Assembly (NCBI GenBank): GCA_934435195.1
Contig: CAKSAJ010000022.1
Coordinates: 1 to 48,260 of the forward strand
From: an uncultured Schaedlerella sp.
Lineage (GTDB): Bacteria > Bacillota > Clostridia > Lachnospirales > Lachnospiraceae
DNA length: 48,260 nucleotides
Direction of reading: 5' to 3'
Position numbers and translations under genes: made by a program. The notes beneath the pieces were generated by a model. That model saw only the letters and a list, made by a program, of their open reading frames with translations, was not told the DNA's origin and ran no database searches. Shown here one piece after another: positions 36,401 through 45,400 of the stretch (its first letter is position 1; each line of letters starts with the position of its first letter).

Positions 36401-39400
36401 TTATGTTTGCCTTTACCGTATTGTCATTCACAACTGAGATCACACCTGCTCCTACCGCTCCTGCACCAATCTGGGCACTTCCGGCAAGAATGTACAGATC
36501 CTGATTATTCTCTGCATAAATCCGGATGCTTCCACCAGCCATAAGTTTGCCTGCATCTACGATTGCTTCCGTTTTCTGGCTCATAACAATGATTACATTT
36601 GAATCATTCACAGAAACCATTCCACCACCACAACCAACTGCTGTGTTAAGGATGTCACTCTGATTCGTTGCCTGCATGATAATATTTCTTGATGAATCAA
36701 GGTTCGCATTTACGATACGGGCTGTTACATTGTTCTTAAAGACCATTGTCTCATTTGCAATACCAACTGCGGCGATACCTGCTCCTGAAATCTGACCTAT
36801 GATATCCTGAATTGCCGTATTATCAATTGCGATAACAACGATATCTGCTGCATTTTTCTCATCATTCTGTTTGTCTGTCTTAACTGTTGTTCCAACAATT
36901 TCTGCAATCGTATTTCCGGCAAATGTAAGTACATTTACAGAACCCATTACAGACGCTACTCCGGATCCACCGGCTGCTGCTACGTAATTATAAAGTCTGT
37001 TCTTTGAATGCGCCCCTACAAGTACACCTTTCTGGAGTGTTTCATTTGCGTTGTTATTAACTGCATCAATATTTAAAAGATTGTCTTTGCATTCTTCGGC
37101 TGACGAAGTTTTTTTGTTAATCTGTGTATTGAAGAAATCTCCGTCTAATTCAGATGAAACATTTCCATCGATAAATGAAACCCCATCACCTTTTGCATAT
37201 GCGGTAACTTTATCAGCAAGAATACGTGCCGCTGTTTCACTCTGGATCACAACTACGTTTACTGCTGCTCCTACAGCAGTTGTTCCTGCTCCACCAACAT
37301 TACCATTGATGGCTCTTACAAGAAGGTCTGTATCTGCATATACAACTACATTGTTTCCTGCAGTTACGTCTGCTGCTTTCGCGATAACCGCTCTTGCAGC
37401 ATTCTTTATTGTAAGTACTGTCACTGTTCCATTCACAGTAACAACTCCGGAACCGCCTCCGCCTACTGCTGCAAATTCTTCAATATGGATTATGTTATAA
37501 GCCTTTACAATTACATTGCCTTCTGCCTGAACTCTTCCGCCGATCTGTGCTTCTGCAGTTCCTGCGATAATGCCGATTGCCGCTGATACACCAATCGAAG
37601 CTACTCCGGAACCGCCAATCTCACCGGCTGTTGTATACAAAGTGAGTTCGTCTTTTGCAATTACAGAAATATCTCCTTTGGTAGCGGTGATTGAACCACC
37701 ATCACCGATCACGGCTACTGTTTTGTCTGCTGTCTCTTTCTTGAAAATCGAATCAGACATATTTGTATAGTTCTTTGCATATGCTGTAAGATCCGCATTT
37801 AAGCTGTCAATATATTTATTAGAATGATCTGACTTAATCTGCATGCCCATATTATAGGATACCGCATTATCTGTACGTGTACTTGCTTCACTTACTGCAT
37901 CTTTTGTAAGATCTTTGTGTCCGTCTACGCTGTTTGCATTTTCGTCATCTGTAGAAGAACCAATATTCAGTACAATTACACTTCCCTGAACCGCTGCTGC
38001 TCCGGAAGCTGAAATCATAGCTCCGTGTGAATTTATTTTGCGTTCCGCCACTGCTGTCATATTTACAGCACCAACTGTAACATGATTATAATTTCCAATT
38101 TTGGCTGTCACTGTATTCTGATATACCGTTGTTTCAACTGCGATACCCACACTTGCTACACCTGCTGCTGATACACCGCCAACTACTGTGATAATATCTG
38201 ATTTATCAGCTGCACTTATTGTAAGCGTTCCGTTTGCATTCACAGTTACATAGTCATCGATCACTGCCGTTGTCTCGATATTCATAACAACAACTGCTAC
38301 TGAACCGCCAACTGCTGCTGTTCCTGCTCCTCCAATGCCTGCAACAGCACCTGTAATCTTCTCATTTGAGAAAGCGATAATTGTAATGTCCTTGCCTACT
38401 GTAATGTTTATGCCACTTGCAAGATATGCATGTGTTTTGCCTTTAAATACGATCACTCCGATTGCTGCTCCGACTGCTGCTGTTCCTGCTCCGTTTATTG
38501 AACTTCCTGCAAGTTCTACAAAGCTGTCTGATAATGCATAGATCACGATAGATCCTGTATCTGCTGTAAGAGAAGACGCTGATTTGGCTTCCACTAAAGA
38601 TTCAAATACAAGAACGGAAGAATCTGCTCCGACTCCCGCAACTCCACCTGCTGCCGCACCAATCGAATTGATATAAAGGTTTCCTCTATAGATTGCTGTA
38701 ATTGTAATATCTGAACCTGCGTAAATAATAGAATTTTCTGCAATCTCCGCCTTTACACTCGATTTACCTGTAAAGGTCACTACCGCTGCACTGACGCCTG
38801 CTGTTCCTCCTATTGCTCCAGACCCGGCGGTCGCACTTTCATCTGTATCAGAAGTTGCTGCAACTGTAACCGATGATTTTGTTCTGTGTTCTCTGTTATT
38901 CGCATTGATGGCTGCATTTGTGCTGATTGTTGACTGCACAATATTGTTCTGGACAAGTGTTGCCACTGCTGCATTCACACCGGCTGTTCCTGCAGAACCT
39001 CCACCACTTATGGCGATAAGGTTCAGCGCATTATTTCCAAATGCACCTACGATCACACCCGTTACGGATTTATTATTTCTCTTCGCTCTTCTGTAATTTA
39101 TACTTGCATTTCCATTATCACATACAACCGTCTCAATTGCTGCATCTCCAATTGGAATTTGCTTTGGCGAACCATTTCCGGATGCGTCTATCACTGCGCC
39201 CTTACCAATATTGGATATAAGTTTGCTGTTATCCACCATTGTAATGACACCTGCACCAATATTGGCATTTCCAAAATTAAGTCCCAGGTTACCGGCAATA
39301 TTCACAATATCTGCATTATCGTAAGAAATTACCGATGCATTTCCGTCTGTACTGATCTTCACACCTGTTGCGTCTGCTTCCTGAGCATTCTCACCGAGTG

Positions 39401-42400
39401 TTCCGATTGCCGCTGCTGTATACATGTTTTTCACGATAGTCGATACAGATCCCTGAACATTGGCTGTTCCGCCGCTACCACCTACACCTGCTACAATGTT
39501 TACCATTTTTTCATCTGAAGATGCACTTACAGACACATCTTTTGCACTGATAACAGTACCTTTTCCGATAGAAGCAAGATTCTTTGCTCCAAATACAATC
39601 GTATCAACTGCCGTTCCGACTGCATTTCCACTGATCGATATCTCTGCAAATCCTGCAACATCTACTGTATCGGAAACATAGACTGTTTCAACATTTACAT
39701 TTTCGTCAGCTGTTATGTTTACATTCTCTCCAATGATGCTTTCTGTTGTCTGATTTAATACTGTCGTTATAACGGAGCCTGTAACTGTTGTCTTCGTCGC
39801 AGCCGCTCCACTTACTGCAACAGAAACTGTATTGGTATCTGTTTTGCTGTTTACATTTACATTCTTTGCAAATATGATACTGTTATTACCAATTCTTGCC
39901 TTTGTTGTTCCATCGAAGATAAGATCTGCATTACTGATTCCCACACAATTTCCACTGATTGATAAACCTGCTGCTCCGGCAATATTTATAATCTTAGCCT
40001 GATCTGAAGCTGAAAGGTTGACATTGCCTCTTGAATTTTCATTTCCAACTTTTGCATAATTTCCAAGGTTAGAAAGTACATCATTTTCAACTACAAGTAC
40101 ACTAATCGAACCAGATGCAGAACTATTGTCTCCAGCTCCAAGTCCAAATACAAACGCTTCGATGTCTTCTGTTGACTTTGCTGTCACACTAAGACCTTCC
40201 GGTGCAATTACTGATACATAATATACTTCTGTTCCTTCCGCTACGATAGCCTTTACTTCTTTCAGAAGTACTGTAACGTCTACTGAACCGCCAACTCCAC
40301 TTCCACCTGTTGTGATACCAACAGCTCCTGCTGCTGTAATGATATTCGTGTTGTCCGTTGCATTAACGGAAGCTGATTTTTTCAGATTTACCTTTGTAGT
40401 CTTCTCGCAAATGCCTTCTGCCTCGTTCGGCTTTGTTCCCAGAAGTGCGTAAGTTTTTGAAGTAACAACATATACGGTCGGGCTTACAGAAATAGTTGCT
40501 CCCGCATCTTTACCAGCCGCAACTGCTCCATTTACAACAATATCGAGTATATCGTTGTCCTGCAAAGCATCTATTACAAGACTATCTGCTGTAATCTCTG
40601 CTCCCTGATAAATGGCTGCTATTACATTGCCATCAAGAATCACTACATTAGCTGACGCTCCGCCGCCCTTGCCATTTCCAAGAGAAGCTCCGCCTACTGC
40701 ACCAAACTGTGCAAGATTGTTTTTTGCTGCTATCTTAATATCCGCTGCTGTAATCTTTGCGTTTTCTTTGATAAGTGCTATTACGTCTGCATTTCCTACA
40801 TATACATTTAATACGCTATCAACTGCTGTTGAAGAATCGATTACACTTGTATCTGCCGGAGCTTTCTTAGTGATTGCTGTCGCTGCTGCTACAAGAAAAT
40901 CTGTAACGCTTGTATTCAGATCTGCTGTAACATTGAGGTTGCCACCTGTAAAATCAAAGTAGTTTCCAATCTCTGAACAAATATACTGATTGTTGATCAC
41001 TGCTGTCGAAGCCATACCTGCAGATGCTTTGGAGCCATAGGATAGTGCTCCGCCTATTAGCACAATCTTTTCATCTGCTTTTGATGAAATCACAACATCT
41101 TTGTCAAGCACGAGTTTTACATTGTCTCCAAGAACTGCACTTACTTTATCATTCATATAAAGTACAGAGAATGAACCTGCACCCTGGAATGAAGAGTTCG
41201 TTCCAACGGCTCCTCCTGCTGCTTCTACATAATAGTTCGCAGATGCGAAGTAGTTAAGAAGATTGATTCCCTGCTGAAGAAGCTCATCAAAATGAACATC
41301 AAAATTATTATCTTCCTGTTTGTCTCTTCCTCCCATTCCTGTCGTATTGATCAGTATACTATGTGATGGTTTTGTAGGCAGATTGATCACACCATTAATG
41401 TCAAATCCATCGTAAGAATAATCATCGGATGTCACTTTCTGTTTTTCGGCATTTGCTGTAAATGTTTTCGCATAGATTGTTACATTATTTCCAACGTTTG
41501 CCTTCGTCTCATTATTTGCATATATGACCGCAAATGCTGCACCAACGCCGGCACCTTTGCCTGGCTGCTTGCCTGATCCGGCCGCTCCGCCCACTTTATC
41601 AAGATCTTTCTGATCTTTGAACAGTGGTGAAGAAAGCTCCGCACCCCATGCTCTGGCAGAAATTTTGCTTTTTTCGGTAGCATCCAGATTTACATCACCT
41701 GCTGAATAAATCACGACTCCGTCACCAATTGTAGCCGTTACTTTTTGATTATTGATAAATCCGGCAAATGCACCTGCAATGCCAAGACCTCCCGGCTCGT
41801 TTCCTTTTCCTGCGCCTGCAATAGCCTGTGCAGTAACATCATCCTTAAATCCATCATTTAAATTCTGGACTGCTGATGCCTCAACTTTTATATTTCCTGC
41901 TTTGCTGGTGGAATTTCCTATATTTCCCAGAAGATTTGCTTCTATTTTGCTCTGATTCAACGCAATTGCTGCGGCTGCTGCGATAGCTGTATCCGATGTA
42001 CAGGATTCACCTGATGCCATTGCTTTGTAATTATTTGTTCCTTTTGCAAGAATGATTACATCGCCGCCATTTGCCATCAAAATATTTCCCATTACATTTG
42101 CTTTTGCACTATGCGCTGTTCCGTTCACTGCTACAGCTGCTGCAATCGTCATTTTTTCAGAATCATCTGTTGTGACCTCACCTGCTGAAGCTGCATCTGA
42201 TTTCACCACTTCTGCTGATGTTTTCGTGTCCTTTGCATATTTAATAATTGCTTTTATCTGGCTCACACTGACATTTGCAACCGATAAAATCTTCGAAGCA
42301 ATATTAAAGTTCTGATCTGATACAAAATCGGTCTTTTCATAGACAAGTTTTAATATCATATCAAAGTATTTTGTAACATTTGTTGTCGGAGCATAAGTAG

Positions 42401-45400
42401 GCAGTGGCTTTGTAAGATATCTTGTAAAGAAATTCTTATCAAGCAGTTCTGTAGCCTTGAGCCCGAACTGATCTTTTAATCTGTCAAGCTGTACTCCACT
42501 CGCTGTAGCATAAGCTCCTGATTTGTCGCTTGTCTTTGTTTCTGCTGTAACGGTCAGATTTCCACCTACCGTTGTATTAGAAGCAAGCTCGGAAAGTGTA
42601 TTTTCAGCAGCAATATTTACTGCTACGGAAGCTCCTGCTGCAGTATTCTCGGCATTTGCATCACTTCTTACTTCTGCATTTGATTCTGTATCTGCCTCAC
42701 TTTTTACAACTAAATTTTTATCTACGATAAGGATTACATTCTCCGGAATAACGGCATGTACATCCGATTTGATCAAATTCATCGCTACCGCGGCATCAAC
42801 AGATGCATATGGCGATTGCTTGATCTGATTTGTTCTATACAAATGCACTGTTTTTAAATAGCCTTCTTTAGTTGCTGTAAATCCAAAAGAGTCACTATCC
42901 GGCATCTGGAATCCTGCCGGCACACTATGAATACGAAGATTATATGTTTTACCTTCAACAAATTCAAAATTAACTGCACCTGTCTTATCTGATCTTGTTG
43001 TTGTTCCAATCCCGTCACCAACTACGACGCCTTCAATAGGAGTACCATTGGAATCAACAAATTTGATTGTGATCGTGGATGCTTTTGCCGGCTCCCAGTA
43101 TGCATCCGTTCCTGCTTTTACAACAGACTCAAATTTATTGTCTGTAATTGCCTGAATTGTAAGGTTTCCTTTTGACGTAAACTTTGAGCCATCAACAATG
43201 TGGGCATATACATCGTAGAATGCGAAATTTGCTCCAAAAGATGCTCCCACACCTGTTGGCTTTGCATTGACTGAAGTTGCGCCACCATCGTTGTCTGCTG
43301 ATGCTCCGGAATAGATTGACATCTCATGAAGAGATTTTGCTGTAAGTTCACTGTCGCCTGAAGCTGTAAGCTCTGCATTTTCTACGGATGCATCATATTT
43401 TTCATTATAGACATTTACAGCTACACTTCCTGCTACACCTACATTTGATGCACCTGCGCCTGCCAGACTCTGAATGGTCACATAATTTTTCACCGGAACA
43501 ACGCTTGTCGTTCCATCCTCATTCTTTACTTCTGCAGTCGGATTCACTGCTTTTACTGTAAGAGTTCCTGCTTTCTGTGTGCCTTTTACTTCTGCAATGT
43601 TTTTAATATCTGTATAAACAATTGCCACTGCAGCACCTACTCCATTTGAGCTCATTACAGATGAAGCATCTGATTCAGCAGTTACATTAACACTGTTCTG
43701 TGCGGAAACTCCTAAATTTCCTACTACATTTGTATTCTTAAGAACACTTGCTTTATTAGAGTTGTTTAAAACAACAAGTACAAGACTTCCTGCTACATCT
43801 ACCGATCCTTCTGCTGTTTCAGCACTCTGTGGCGTAGTTGTAGGAACTTTCGCAACTTTTTCTTTATCTGCATTGTTTACAATATTTGCTGCAGATTTCA
43901 ATGCCTGATTCATGGAATCATCTGTAGAAGGTGCTTTTTCCTCTTTTGATGAACCGGAAACTGTCTTTACTGGTATTTTCGGTGCTGCTCCATCTGCACC
44001 TGCAACAGCCTTCGCTACTGCTGTATTTTTAGCAATTGCATCTACCGCTATAGAAGCTGCATTTTTAACCTCTGCGTCTAGCACTGCATTCTGTTCAAAT
44101 ATACCTACATCTACAAGTACTGTGCCACCTGCCGCCACATCATGTCCTACGGCAGATGCATCCGCTGTAAGATTAGATTTCACATCAGAAGATGCTTTTA
44201 TTGCCAGATTTCCCTTCAGATCGAGTGTGTTGCTACCCTGAATGAATGCATTTGTATCTGATACGATCACAACAACTCCAAGTGCCGGTGTATAGGCAGA
44301 TCCGCCTTTTGCACCTGCTGTGGAGGAAGTAGTGACAGAACCAGAACCTTCTGCTTTTACTGTGAGATCATTTCCGCCTGTCAACTGTTTAAAATCAATA
44401 AACCGGGCGTCTGTATCTTTAACCAGTACTGCCATTGCAATACCGGCACCGACACCGGTCGCTGCTTTCTCTGCCTTTTTGCTCGTACCTTTCGCCGTTG
44501 TTGAAAGATCGTAATTATTTGTTGCAGTAATTGATGTATTTCCACCTGTCAATACAATCGTTACGTTTTCAACTGTCGATTTTACTTTATCATCAACAAC
44601 GTTTACTGCAATACTTCCTGCCAGGCCAAACTCGCCCTGGCTGAATCCTGCTGTCGAAGTAACTGTTGATGAAGAATTCATTGCAGATTTTACACTGCCA
44701 TCTGCATTCGTAAGCTTTGCAGGCTTAAACGTTCCATTATAAACACCACTTGCTGATGAAACGTTCATGCTTCCTGCTTTGATATTCGCATTCTTAATGA
44801 TTGCTTCCGTATCCTGTGATGCAACATTTACACCAATAGAAACACCAATCACTTTACGGTCTGCCGGAATGTCTCCCTGCTGTGTATCTTTCTGTTTTAG
44901 TGTTACGATTGGAAATTCTCCCTTTACAAATTCTTCCATTAATGGAGTTCCAAGTATGTCGTAAACAGGTTTTCCATTAAGATCACAAAGTTGTCTTGTA
45001 GCTTTCTTAAGTTCGATTGTGCCATAATACCATTTTACGTCTTTTCTGTTCCAGTCATCATCAGACATAAATGCAGGTTTATTTTTTACTTCTTCATATT
45101 TACCACCTACAAATTCATATTGAAGTGTTGATAAATAAGGCACGCAGAAATAATATTTGTAAACACCTTCTTTTATATTATGTAGCAAACCAGCTTTATT
45201 TTTCAGTACTGCCGCTTTAAATGATTTACTGAAATCAGAGATTGTTCCTCTTGTATAATATTCATCTGTGTTATTTGTAATGTAGAATGTTGTCGGAATG
45301 ACTTCCTCCTGATTTGGAGTTGTCATGGAAGTATAAATATTTCCATCTTCCGGCACTTCCTGAAGTACCGTATCGATACCGGTTCCATCTACCGTATTCT

